From Sepioteuthis lessoniana (Eukaryota; Mollusca; Cephalopoda; Myopsida; Loliginidae): a stretch of DNA of 64,000 nucleotides. The notes below the pieces were generated by a model. The model saw nothing but the letters and a program-made list of their open reading frames with translations. It did no database searches and was not told the origin of the DNA. Each line of letters opens with the position of its first letter. Within the stretch, counting starts at the first letter, position 1. Made by a program: the position numbers and the translations under genes. Shown in pieces: positions 44,985-55,269 of the stretch. The DNA is taken from the NCBI GenBank assembly GCA_963585895.1, contig OY757904.1:161888792-161952791 (forward strand), read 5' to 3'.

Positions 44985-46640
44985 GTTAGTTAGCTCTCCT
45001 TTTAAGAATAAAAAGAAAAGTGATCTTTCAAGAAAGCGATCAGATCGTGATGAAAAAAGTCCTCTCGCATACAATTCCTTCAGCTGCGTCTCCCATACTG
45101 CAATTCTAGTTACGGCTAGTATCACTAGAAATACTATTCGTTTCACCACTGTCCACGGAGGAGCAACATTGTCAATAACATACGTGACATAACGCAGCAT
45201 GAGTCGCCTGGCTGTCTTCTCATTGGCAGTCCTAAATCGGGCGGACCCTGTGACTGAAGAAAAGGGCGTACCCGGTCGGACATATCTGCCTTTTCCGATC
45301 GGAAGCACATATCATCAAGAGATAACGCATTACGAGCAAGGCGTCAGGTTAGGAAAATCTCGACGTTATTGAGATACCTCGTTTTTGGTGCCCAACTTCG
45401 CTGAGAGCAGATCTCCTCCACTGACAGGCGGAGAATGTCAAAATAGAACCCTTTACTAACACACGGTCTTTCTAGGCTGTGAACTGTCACAGGACCAAGA
45501 AAACCTTCGTTGGGCCTCTCAAAATTCAGCAAAGAACCGCAATTTCCCCTTTCGTATTCGATTACCCTTAGCAAAAGACTCTGGCTCCAGGAAGGAGTTC
45601 CTAATCTTTTGCCCACACTTCGGCTCCTCCGTCAAAGTGCACTCTGAAACACCAGTCTTTCTGCAAGTCATTAACTTGTCAAGTCAAGCATCCCCACCCT
45701 CTTATTGTATGTACATTCTGTACAGAGCTTCCTACGTACTATTGGCTTGCCCCTCTGCCACAGGAGTAAAGAGAGGACACATTCGAAAGCCAATAATAGT
45801 ACTGTATACTGAGGAAGTACAGACGATCAGTGAAGGATTACAGGTAAGATGTACATGGCACATATACCTCCATTCTTCCCGTTTAGAACAACCGCCTTCG
45901 AAGTAACGAACCGATCAACGTTTCAACTTTTGTCTATACATCCTACCAATTGTTTTCCAACTGGAGATCCGGCCTGAACCTCTCCTTGAGAATGCTGATT
46001 TGACGCACCCCCACCATTCCAACAGAAAGAACCTAGCAAAAGCATATCTGTTTTGCGGGCTCCTAACCACACAACCTTGGACCTTTTGCAGTTGATTTTA
46101 GCCTCTTAAATATGTTTCTACTTTGCAAACGGCTGCTTTACAGAGCTTAAGTCCAAGCGAAGCGGCACAACACAAAGTCTTCGGTAAATGTGGAAACTCT
46201 GGCATGCGACCCACCAAGGGGAGTTGGATTCCATACAGGCCCCGGTTTGCCTCCCTATTTCTCAGCCTGCAAAGGTCGGCAGTGAACAACCACAATCATA
46301 CTTCGGTTTGAAACAAGTAGTCTCACAAATAGCCTCTAAAAACCGATGGTCCTCCAAATCGAAAGTTTTGAACTGATCTAAATGGACCAGTAAGGCTTCG
46401 GTGTAGTCTTTTATTCCCTCTAGGATCGTGCGGATCAAGTGCATTTTTTTTATTTATCTCTTTCAAAGCATAACTTTCATTGGGTCTAATCAAATTCTTC
46501 ATGACAAGTGAATTGGTTTGCTAGGACCCATGCGGAAATATTTAACTCTGTGTTGAGCAGAAGGATTACCCTATAATCAGCGAAGTCCTCCCCGACATGC
46601 CTGACTCCTTCTTCAACAATGTTATAAATTCCTTGGTAAC
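44985..46640 (-). mobile_element. Tx1-like LINE, minus-strand copy from fingers to C terminus
   Basis: Blocks run downwards from 46640: YQGIYNIVEEGVRHVGEDFA and LLNTELNISAWVLAN (fingers), HLIRTILEGIKDYTEALLVH and LDQFKTFDLEDHRFLEAICE (motif A region, 46444-46290), then after a deletion LKERFRPDLQLENNW (about 45985), GSLLRRRLF, a sparsely preserved middle, and finally the C terminus: RYVTYVIDNVAPPWTVVKRI, VFLVILAVTRIAVWETQLKE (45195-45060). The frame 45616-45344 reads ERPNEGFLGPVTVHSLERPC, also from this family. Motifs B and C are missing or unrecognisable. It faces fragments 1 and 2 tail to tail. Confidence 0.75.
45705..45835. repeat. Imperfect foldback
   Basis: CTTCCTACGTACTATTGGCT (45728-45747) pairs imperfectly with the segment containing AGCCAATAATAGTACTGTAT (45788-45807) across a ~40-base loop. 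Lies within the Tx1-like copy. Confidence 0.5.
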
Positions 46641-47104
46641 TTGGATAGAGATCAATCCGTGTGGAAACCAGTAATTAAACAGATCCACCAGAAAGGGTAC
46701 AAATATATGCGATAGACTGCATTGTAGTCACAACTTTCCTAAAAAGAAGCGTTGATTCAGTGACGTAAGATTTGAATTAATCGACGAGATGATACACTGA
46801 GCGTGCACAGTTGTATAGTAGGAAAATATAGGAAAACTGACATATAAAAATATAATCAGCTTTTTTCTTTTCATTTTATTATCCAAAATCGTACAGACGG
46901 GTACGATTGAAAGAGGGTTGAAGACGGCTGATTCTCTACACATAGAGTGGACGGTATAGATCTTCTATGAAACCTCTGTGTGCCTTTCTGCTCTTCGGGT
47001 CGAAATCTCCCTGGTTCTATAATATTCCGAATATCCACGCAAATTCTTGTTAACAAATCTCCCCCAACCTGCTATTTACATGTTGCACGTAGACACGCCA
47101 CCTT

Positions 47105-47385
47105 CTTCAAGCATGTGAACCACGCAATTTCCACAGAATTTCCGCCGGGGAACACCTGCGTACCGTTTACTTTAGGTATCAGGTACATTTCCAGTTATTT
47201 TCGTTTCCAGTGTGTCATCTTGTCAATTAATTCAAATGTCACGTAGATTGTGTGGGTGGCATGCTAAAATGAATTCATTTTAACATGCAAACCACACAAT
47301 CTACGCGACATTTCCGCCAGGGAACACCTGCGTCCTAATTACTTTAGGTATCTGGTGCTTTTCCTGTTATTTTTGTTCCATTTGT
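47105..47385. repeat. Direct repeat around a palindrome
   Basis: About 95 bp with TTTCCGCCGGGGAACACCTG and ACTTTAGGTATCAGG (47108-47200) recurs as TTTCCGCCAGGGAACACCTG and ACTTTAGGTATCTGG (47283-47380), 85-90% similar by eye. Confidence 0.8.
47234..47313. repeat. 80-bp palindrome without loop
   Basis: Centred on GAATTC at 47271-47276. Arms of 40 bp match at 36 positions. The right arm overlaps the start of the second direct-repeat copy. Confidence 0.95.
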
Positions 47386-48112
47386 CCAATTTCCGCAGCG
47401 ACATCGAAATCAGTGGAAAATATATCAATAATGAATTGATAATTCAATGAATAATATTTATTTATTTATTTATATAAATGAAGAATTGAATTATGAGAGA
47501 ATAACGTCATTAGAAAATCAGGATAAAGTTTTATATAGTTCAGTTTGAACCGATTAATCTTTAAGCAACAAAACTGTATATAAAATCAATGGAATGGAAA
47601 CCGAGTCAATTTTATTGAGATGGCTCTGGCATTGTTTTTTGACCTGATGATGTCATTCTAACAGACATTGTGTGTGCATATTCCATTTCATTGTGACATG
47701 GTAACGATTGCATGTTTTTCTCATGATGCCTCCTCGTCGTTTCAAATGGCATCTAAATGGTTTCGTCATCGTAATCGTTAATATCTAAATGTCATAAACT
47801 GATATCTTTGATTTCATGTGCGTCTCACCTTTATCGAGTTACATGACACATTTATCCTATCTAAAGGATATGCTTCATAAATGTTTTAGTATAAAAGTTG
47901 AGTCATAATCCATATTCGTGGCAAGTAATCTGTAGTCTACGTGGTACACACACTCGTCTCCTGCTTTGTTTTGTTTTTGTTTTTTGTTGTTTTTGAAAAT
48001 ATCTTCTATAGATGGATTGATTTTTAACCGTCTCCCCATTGCCTCATCTTGAATCACGAATGAATGAATGAGCTCACACCCACCCACACACATATACACA
48101 CAATTGCAATAC
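47386..48112. other. Spacer, no gene seen
   Basis: AT-rich sequence with no recognisable coding block or repeat, ending in a short (TA)n at 48113-48132. Confidence 0.5.
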
Positions 48113-48133
48113 ATATATATATATATATATATT

Positions 48134-48398
48134 ATTAAATTTCGGGTACAGGAAAATTTATACAAAGTGATGGGTAAAAACACCATTGGTAATGAAAAAA
48201 GGGGGAAATCTCATAAAATAATAAAACAAACGAAGGCCTTTTCGTCCAGCGCTTTTCAAGTTTTTATACACCGGAAAATTAGATAAAAACGGGGGTATGT
48301 ATTATATAATTTGGATTGTCAGATAAGAGGTGGAAAAAAACCTAAGTCACCCCAGTATTTAGCAGTTCCCCAAAAATATTTAAAGTATGATTGTTTAA
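48134..48398 (-). repeat. Penelope 3' terminal repeat (pLTR)
   Basis: Matches 50645-50910 at roughly 90% by eye; shared phrases include ACGAAGGCCTTTTCGTCC and ACGGGGGTATGTATTATATA. The left edge lies against a (TA)n tract, a plausible insertion target. Confidence 0.9.
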
Positions 48399-48845
48399 CT
48401 GTTTGCATAGAGAGGGGCGATTCATAGAAATATAAATCGCCTCTAGAAATTCGAGGTGGGATTTATCTCTAGCTCTATGCAAGACAGAGAAACAATCATC
48501 TTCATAACTGGTTCTGCTGCTATTTATAGTGAGCAAATGCTCACCAATAGCCGAATCTATTGCTTGAGAGTGCCCGGATGTTAATCGGCCTGACAAAAGA
48601 GATCTGGGTATATGCTATCTAACTCTCACTTCGAGGCGTTGACAAGTCATACCTATATATGTCGAATTGCATCGACAAACAAATTTATATATTAGATTAC
48701 TTTGTTTAAAGATAGGCAGCTTGTCTTTGTTCGTAGAATTAAAGGCTGGCTTTGTAGTGAATATTGGTCTTTTGTTAACAGCATGATAACAACGATACAC
48801 AGAAGAGGAAATCTTATCAGCAAAAGACTGGCTAGCAGAACCCAC
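48342..48845 (-). CDS. GIY-YIG endonuclease part of the Penelope-like element
   Basis: The first frame (48845-48615) has RPIFTTKPAFNS, then LPIFKQSNLIYKFVCRCNST and YIGMTCQRLEVRVR. The LIYKFVC...YIGMT pair corresponds to the GIY and YIG motifs, with the conserved Arg in RLEVRV. The next frame (48596-48342) continues with GHSQAIDSAIGEHL and LHRARDKSHLEFLEAIYISM, containing the Glu-rich helix of the family (FLEA), and NRPSLCKQ. The two frames are separated by a short gap and a stop. In the living family this domain is the C-terminal part of one polyprotein and nicks the target. Here it is partly out of frame with the polymerase. Confidence 0.8.
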
Positions 48846-50338
48846 CCAGGGAAGTATAAAATATACAGGACATTTGAGAGGACCGAAGACTTTGTGTTTT
48901 TGAACTTTGTCACTGTATGCCTGATATTGACATCAATGACATCTTCAGGGTACCCGTTGTCAATAAAGATATCCTTGATAACCTTAAGTTCATTCTCAAT
49001 CTTGCAGTCACTACGAATGTTAAGAGATCTATTGGAAAGACATCTAATTAGGTTCAGCTTCCTAGATTTAGGGGCAAAAGAATACCAATCCAAATATAGC
49101 CCGGTGAATGTGGGTTTCTTATAAACAGATGTGAGGAAAGAAGAATCGCATCTTTTGACTAATACATCTAAGAATGGTAGTTGACCATTATTTTCTTCCT
49201 CTATAGTAAATGATAGGGAAGAATGTAGCTGATTCAGTGTGTCAAAAAATACTAAGCCATCGCTACGTGATTTAAAGGAAACAAAAGTGTCATCCACATA
49301 CCGTAAATAGATAAAGGGCTTAGGAAACCTATCAAACAGACGTCTTTCATGGAACCCAACAAAAATATTCGCCAGAATGGGGCCAAGGGGAGATCTCATA
49401 CAAACGCCCTCAATCTGGCGAAACATAGTCTCATTAAAACTAAAAGACACCGACTTTGTGGCAATGCCCATCAATTCAATAAAAACATCCACAGGAAAAG
49501 GAAGAGAAAAAGTAGATGGGCTGCGATACAAAAAGTCAGCGCATATAGATATTGTCTCATCTAAAGGGATATTAGTAAAAAGAGAGACAACATCAAAAGA
49601 GACCAGGAATTGGGACTCCATGCAGACGGGCAGTCGACGAATGATAGAGGAAAATGTAAAAGAGTCCTTAATACAGTACTCGGAATAGAATTCTAAAACG
49701 GGGTTAAGGATTTCCACCAGCCATTTAGCCAAAGAATGCTTAGCGGAATGGCACATGGAAAGAATAGGCCGCAGAGGAATACCGGATCTATGAATTTTTG
49801 CTAATCTATACATTCTCGGTCTCTGCGAACCAACTGGACGAATAAATTCATAGATCTCCTTCGATATCAATTTACTTTTGAATAACCCAAGAAAACGCCT
49901 TTGTAGTTTATTTTCAATTCTCTGAGTATCATCAATTGACAAGTCCCCAAGTTTTAGGAACTTGTCTGTATCCCCCAGAATAGTATCCATTTTGCTTAGA
50001 TAATCGGCTTTGTTCAAAATAACCACGCCAGCACCTTTATAAGGTCTGGTAAGAACAACATCATTATTCATTTTTAGTTGTTTTGCCGATTCAAAATGCA
50101 TCCTCAGCCACAGGAAACTTTGAGAATCGACAGTGGTATTAGCAAAAGTCTGAGCCAAGTCAGCCTTTAAGTAAGCAATATTAGCAGTAGCAGCTAAAGA
50201 ATGTCTCTTTAACTGCACATACAACAATTCAATTTCGGCGAATTTTTCACTATCTGACAAAACATACGAAGAAAAATTTAAAATCTGCCTGGCAGTAGTT
50301 GTAATTGAACCATATTTCTTTTTAATCAAGAGGTTCAA
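48692..50338 (-). CDS. Penelope-like reverse transcriptase
   Basis: A 548-residue open frame. Residues 100-115 (YKGAGVVILNKADYL) form the conserved KG-containing N-terminal block of Penelope polymerases. Residues 173-195 carry RPRMYRLAKIHRSGIPLRPI, the fingers motif. Motif A is LVSFDVVSLFTNIPLDE (about 245-261) with its catalytic Asp, motif B is EGVCMRSPLGPILANIF (about 310-326), and motif C is YLRYVDDTFVSF (about 344-355) with both Asp of YVDD at 349-350. PFLDVLVKR (about 388-396) is motif D and KKPTFTGLYLDWYSFAP follows. All catalytic residues visible are intact. The last ~50 residues after NTKSSV are out of register with the family, which continues in the neighbouring frame. No promoter was identified apart from the terminal repeat. 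Confidence 0.9.
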   Translation of the reverse strand: MNLLIKKKYGSITTTARQILNFSSYVLSDSEKFAEIELLYVQLKRHSLAATANIAYLKADLAQTFANTTVDSQSFLWLRMHFESAKQLKMNNDVVLTRPYKGAGVVILNKADYLSKMDTILGDTDKFLKLGDLSIDDTQRIENKLQRRFLGLFKSKLISKEIYEFIRPVGSQRPRMYRLAKIHRSGIPLRPILSMCHSAKHSLAKWLVEILNPVLEFYSEYCIKDSFTFSSIIRRLPVCMESQFLVSFDVVSLFTNIPLDETISICADFLYRSPSTFSLPFPVDVFIELMGIATKSVSFSFNETMFRQIEGVCMRSPLGPILANIFVGFHERRLFDRFPKPFIYLRYVDDTFVSFKSRSDGLVFFDTLNQLHSSLSFTIEEENNGQLPFLDVLVKRCDSSFLTSVYKKPTFTGLYLDWYSFAPKSRKLNLIRCLSNRSLNIRSDCKIENELKVIKDIFIDNGYPEDVIDVNIRHTVTKFKNTKSSVLSNVLYILYFPGWVLLASLLLIRFPLLCIVVIMLLTKDQYSLQSQPLILRTKTSCLSLNKVI

Positions 50339-50391
50339 AAAATGATGGGTGCTATTCGATAACTTATTCTTTAATTGAGCAGAGTTATTGG

Positions 50392-50781
50392 CTAGATACT
50401 TTGAAAATCGAAGGAGATCGACAAAGCTATTTCGTCCTTTAAAAATGCCCGTAATACATTGGTGGAATTACGGCATTTTATTTTCCTAATTTGTCGAACT
50501 ATATAACCCGGAGCTAAATTTTTGTCGAGGCAAGATTGAAAAAGAAAGATCTTATTTCTATAGCAGTCAAGAAGATATCTGAAATGTATAATTTTATTTA
50601 AAATACCAATGATTTTGGGGCTGTACCTCCCCTTAAAATATTTTATTAAATTTCGTGTACAGGAAAGTTTATATAAAGTGATAAGCAAAGACACCATTGG
50701 TAATGAAAAAAGGGGAACTCTAATAAAATAATAAAACAAACGAAGGCCTTTTCGTCCGGCGCTTTTCAAGTTTTTATACAC
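50392..50781 (-). CDS. N-terminal region of the Penelope-like element
   Basis: A 129-residue open frame that begins inside the 5' terminal repeat and ends about 50 bp before the polymerase frame. The part outside the repeat (FRYLLDCYRNKIFLFQSCLD and KNLAPGYIVRQIRKIKCRN) has the basic, helical character of Penelope N termini. It is probably the start of the polyprotein; the first ~45 residues lie in the terminal repeat and may be untranslated leader. Confidence 0.6.
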   Translation of the reverse strand: MYKNLKSAGRKGLRLFYYFIRVPLFSLPMVSLLITLYKLSCTRNLIKYFKGRYSPKIIGILNKIIHFRYLLDCYRNKIFLFQSCLDKNLAPGYIVRQIRKIKCRNSTNVLRAFLKDEIALSISFDFQSI

Positions 50782-50910
50782 CGGAAGATTAGATAAAAAC
50801 GGGGGTATGTATTATATAATTTGGATTACCAGATTAAGAGGTGAAAAAAAAACCCTAAGTCACTCTAGTATCTAACAGTTCCCCAAAAATATTTAAAGTA
50901 TGATTGTTTA
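50645..50910 (-). repeat. Penelope 5' terminal repeat (pLTR)
   Basis: Direct copy of 48134-48398. It carries the likely promoter and, in related elements, a small hammerhead ribozyme. Here the minus strand has AAGCGCCGGACGAAAAGGCC, similar in position to such a motif but without an evident complete core. Confidence 0.85.
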
Positions 50911-51252
50911 TATACATACGCATACTCACGCGCATATATGTATATAATTTAGATATAGAGTTATCAGCGCTTGACGACTGTCAGTCTAATGATTACATAG
51001 GCCTGAAACTTAGAGATTTTCACAAAGTGTGTCTCTTATGTATAGAGTGTTGTGTGAGGCATGATGGGATGGATGATCTAGTTTTAAAGGCATTTCAGGA
51101 AGAAAGGTCTAGTTTATACTTGGTCTGATGATTGCAGAGACAAGAAATTGACAGTCACCAGGCGCCGTTGACCCTGGGCCTACGCTATCCTGGCTTAGAT
51201 ATGCTCCATCACCGATAGTGAGTACTTTTTGTTTACAGATATCATTAACTAC

Positions 51253-51253
<1 letters not shown>

Positions 51254-51306
<53 letters not shown>
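51254..51306. repeat. (TA)n microsatellite
   Basis: Pure TA of about 52 bp. The surrounding 50911-51960 has no recognised gene; the open frame 50904-51128 has no domain. Confidence 0.9.
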
Positions 51307-51308
<2 letters not shown>

Positions 51309-51959
51309 TTAGGAATGTTGATTTTTTTCAGGCAAACCAAAAAGTGAATGATTTTTATGGGAAATGGTTAAAAAATCTTTAGAAGCCATGTTCTAAGTAT
51401 TAACAGCAGGAAGAATATGTTGAATAATATGTATGTTTCATGGTTCCAGTTTATTCTCAATTTGGTCAGGCCACGAACTTTTCGGCACTTGTCATGATGT
51501 GATGTAAATCGATAGACTGTAATAACTTCTAATTGCGTCCGCGTATAAAAAACGATGCATTAATTGTTTGAAATTTAATCTTTCAGATGAATTCCGATTT
51601 TCACTATAGCACTCTGTACAATTTTTTATGTATGATGGAGTCCTTTCATGTTTATCAAGACTTTGGCCGAGATTTTTCAGATTTTCGTGTCGTACTTACA
51701 TGGAAACTAATAAAGTAACAATAAAAAATGTCGGTCTCATTGTCACCAACAAATCGTTGGTAGCGATATCATTTTGTTGTTTCGAAATGAATGCTTTTTA
51801 TTAAACATTGCCTGTTAGTAAAAGTATTTCTAAAAAAAGTTTGCCTTACTATCGAATTGGAATTTATTCCTTAAAAGCCAGGAAATATTAATCCTCTAAA
51901 TGAACATATGTAAACAAAAGAAAAAGAATGGAAAAAAAGCTGTAATTCTATGAGGTCGT

Positions 51960-51963
<4 letters not shown>

Positions 51964-52019
<56 letters not shown>
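51964..52019. repeat. (CT)n microsatellite
   Basis: Pure CT of about 55 bp; translated as Arg-Glu repeats on the minus strand. Confidence 0.9.
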
Positions 52020-52022
<3 letters not shown>

Positions 52023-52284
52023 CTTGCCGAGGGAGTTAAATTGCTATAAAGGAACAAACTGTCTTTTAAGTAATAAAAAATCGCAGATTTCAGTGTCCAG
52101 CTAAGGTCTGCAGTATGGAATCCACAAAAATGGCAATTATCTAAACAATAATTCATAAGCAACTCACGTAAAATGAAGTTGTTTACTTAATAGATTACTT
52201 TTTAAACCATAAAAGAGTGACCTTAAAACTTAATATTTTCAAAGGTGTACTTTTTTTTGGCCCGCTAAAATGTTATCTTTCTGG

Positions 52285-52690
52285 AAAGAGAACCAGGTCA
52301 CGTATGTGACAGGAGCACAGATATTAATCAATCCCTGGGGCAAGTATAGCCACAATATACAACTCATGAAAAATAACTGCACCAAATCCAATTCAATGTG
52401 ACTCAGAGGACTGATCTGAGAGTCCCAATCGACAGTTGCTCCCTTATAGCCAACAAGGGAGAGTCGATAAACATTCTGCGAATGTTGGCTATTCTTATTT
52501 CAAATACACAAAGACCAAAGTAACAATGCATATAAGAAACAACAAAGAGTAAGTTATAGACTAGAGAAGACAACAAAAATATCATCCACTGTTATTTTTA
52601 AAGCAATCCTACGCAAGGAAACATATGTGGGATATCTGGACAGAATCCACTAAATTTAATGCAACAAACCAAAGACTTACCTATGGGCTT
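52285..52690. repeat. Unclassified dispersed repeat, copy 2
   Basis: Pairs with 32385-32760 in the same orientation over about 370-400 bp. Divergence by eye is about 20-25%. Confidence 0.7.
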
Positions 52691-52879
52691 CTATGTAAAC
52701 AGGTAAATATTGAATGGCTTATTCAAAGAGAACTCACTAAACAAATTAAAACACAAAATATCTAAAAGCAAATCACTAGTGAATCCAGAAAAACATAAAA
52801 AAAGACAGGAAAAATGTATTTTAAAAAATGATGAGTGAACTGAAGAGTACATTAACTTAGGAATGAAGACAGGAAAAAA

Positions 52880-55020
52880 GTTAGAGATCGAAAATTATTG
52901 CAACACATTCCAACAGATAGCATTACCGAAATGATCGAGTTAATCTATGAAGGAACAAAATTAATCAGTAATGAAATTGATATACCCCTAAGGAATCTGT
53001 ACAGGAATACGAATCCTGGGTGGGAAAAGGGACCATTCCCAACAACTATAGACCGATAACGTGTTTACTTGTGATGTGGAAATTCTTGATTGCACTGATA
53101 AAAGAAAAAATATATGATTTGTTCATGTGAGGCGGACATTTTCGAGAAAAAAAAACTTGGATAATAGAGTATTTGACAATGCAAGAAATATTCGACAAAG
53201 TCATAAAATTCATCTCAAATGCCAATGAAAATTGAAGGGTAGCAGGAAGTTAAACCGAAGCAGAGGTAAAAATCTAAATAGGGATCTTCCAAGGAGACTC
53301 GCTTTCGCTACGACTATTCGTAAGAGCAATGATGCCTCTCAACTACGTACTAAGAAAATCTACAAATTTACAAAATCACAGAAAAAGTTTAACCGCCTGA
53401 CGTATATAGATGTCATAAAAAGTATTTGCAAAAAAATGAAAAAGAACTAGAGACTCGGATACAACAATAAGAATATACAATCAGGAAATATGAATAGAAT
53501 TTAGCATAGAAAAATGTGCCATGTTGAAAATAAAAAGTGGGAGGATAAAACATTGGAAGGAATAGAACTGCCAAAATCAAGAAAACATTTAGAAGCTGAG
53601 AGAGAAGTAAAACTCGAAATACTTGGGAATATTGGAAGTGGACACCACCAAACAAGCGGAGATAAATGAAAAAAATAAGAGTACCTCAGAAGAACAAGAA
53701 AAATTCTCAAATCCAAAATCTGCTGTAGAAATCTCATTAAAGCGATAAACATCAAGGCAGTCCCATTTGTGAGATACTCGGGACCATTCTTAGAATAGAC
53801 AAGTAAGAACTCAGACAAGAAAATTGATGATGATGAACTAGGCTTTACATTCGAGAGATGATATAGACAGACTTTATGAGTAAGACGACTCGCTAGCATT
53901 GACAACTGCCTACAGGCACCAACACAAAGACACGAGGATTATATTAAGAAGAGAAAACAAAGACTGATTATTGCAGCCAATAACAGCAGTGGCAATATAA
54001 GTACAGAGAGAAAAATAACAAACATTAGGAATCAGAAATGGTTAGACAAGCGACAAAATAGCAAAAGTTTTCACACTAGAAGACGTGGACACGGATACCA
54101 AAGAAAAATCTTTTTAGAGAAACTGAATCTCTTCTAATAGCAGCACAAAATAACGCCATAAGGACCAATTATGTTAAAGCGAAAATTGATAATAAGAAAC
54201 AGAAGAGCAAGTGCAGGTTATGCAGAGAAAGAGATGAAATAATTAATCGCATAATAATGGAATGCAGTAAACTAGCACAGAAGGAGTACAAGACTATGCA
54301 TGACTGGTTAGGTAAGGTGATCCACTGGGAATTGTGCTACACGTTGAAATTTGACAATACTACCAAATGGTATGGGCACAAACCAGGATTCGTCCTAGAG
54401 AACTGTCTGGGATTATGAGATACAAACGGATCTCCAAATCCCGGCTACACGACCATACCTAGTGCCAACTTACAAAAACATGAGAACTTGTCATCAGGTT
54501 GATTTTACCGTTCGATCGGACCACCGAGTTAAAATAAAAGAAAGCGAAAAGATAAACAAATACTTGGAATTTGTCAGAAAACAGAAAAAAGTATGGAACA
54601 TGACGGTGATACCGATTGAAATTGGTGCACTTGGAACGGTCCTCAAAGGATTGGAAAGAGGATTGGGACAATAGGAGATCGAAAGAAGAATCGAGACCAC
54701 AAAGACTACAGCACTCTTGAGATCGGCCAGAATACTGTGAAGAGTCTCCCAGATTTATGGAGACTTGCTGTCACCCTGAGTGGCCTAATAAGCTGAGTGT
54801 TTTCTAAAGGTCCGGGAGACTGGGGTTTAATCCCAGATCGATTCATACCAAGGACTAAAAAAATGATACTTGATGCCGCCTTACTTAACACTGAGCATTA
54901 TAAGGTAAGGATCAAGGGTAAAGTGGAGCAATCCAGGGAATGGATTTGCGCCTTCCCCTACATCTCGGTGTAGTAGCTATTGAAAAGGGAGCCTTCGGGT
55001 TACCCTCGACTAAGGTCGAT
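52880..55020 (+). mobile_element. R2-like LINE, near 3'-complete copy
   Basis: Plus-strand blocks in changing frames: VGKGTIPNNYRPITCLLVMW (fingers, about 53015), IFQGDSL (motif B region, about 53280), FSIEKCAMLKIKSG (about 53505), KYLGILEVDTTKQAEI (about 53610), LHSRDDIDRLYE (about 53840), then SKCRLCRERDEIINRIIMEC (zinc knuckle CCHC, about 54205) and SKLAQKEYKTMHDWLGKVIH. Next comes the endonuclease remnant DHRVKIKESEKINKYLEFVR and WNMTVIPIEIGALGTVLKGL (54516-54660, a 70-residue open frame), and a long 3' region with KMILDAALLNTEHYKVRIKG (about 54860-54920). Zinc knuckle plus restriction-like endonuclease identifies the R2/NeSL-type group. Highly broken; motif A and C are not clearly preserved. 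Confidence 0.8.
54462..54674 (+). pseudogene. Endonuclease-tail fragment of the R2-like LINE
   Basis: The 70-residue frame includes the basic DHRVKIKESEKINKYLEFVR stretch and MTVIPIEIGALGTVLKGLER, the C-terminal part of the restriction-like endonuclease domain of this LINE type. The catalytic PD...D upstream (family RRPDLVV) is not intact here. Minus-strand frames over the same bases are shadows. Confidence 0.7.
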
Positions 55021-55051
55021 TTAGTATTGTAGATCTTACAAGTATAATTGT

Positions 55052-55246
55052 GGAGGTGCTCGTGGTATAACAGTTATCGTTGTAGGCAATGGACTTGGCG
55101 GCACGAATTTCAAATCTTCGTTGAAGCTGTTTATATAACCTTCCTATAGCGGCTAGTCTGGGCGAAGGAAAACTGAATTCAAACCAGTTAAAAATTGACC
55201 TTCGGTCGCATCCTGCGCGTGGTGGAGGAGTTAGGTAAATACATCC
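55052..55246 (+). mobile_element. SINE-A copy, internally deleted
   Basis: Head GGAGGTGCTCGTGGTATAAC, B-box-like ACGAATTTCAAATC, a shortened middle, and tail GGTGGAGGAGTTAGGTAAAT. About 95 bp of the central region present in other copies is missing. It lies directly after the 3' end of the R2-like LINE. Confidence 0.85.
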
Positions 55247-55269
55247 TTCTGTCCACAAAAAATTGTTTG

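Larger units (their letters stand above)
48134..50910 (-). mobile_element. Penelope-like retroelement with terminal direct repeats
   Basis: A 2.78-kb unit bounded by two direct repeats of about 265 bp (48134-48398 and 50645-50910), which are the pLTR-like ends typical of Penelope-like elements. Between them, on the minus strand, lie an N-terminal region (50781-50392), a Penelope reverse transcriptase (50338 to about 48850) and a GIY-YIG endonuclease (48845 to about 48342). Penelope elements are cap- and capsid-less retroelements that use the GIY-YIG nuclease to prime reverse transcription on nicked DNA. This is the best-preserved element in the window; it looks nearly whole, with frame changes between its three coding parts, so it is probably inactive. 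Confidence 0.9.

Noticed and set aside
48702-49124. 140-codon plus-strand open frame
   Set aside because: Antisense shadow of the Penelope reverse transcriptase.
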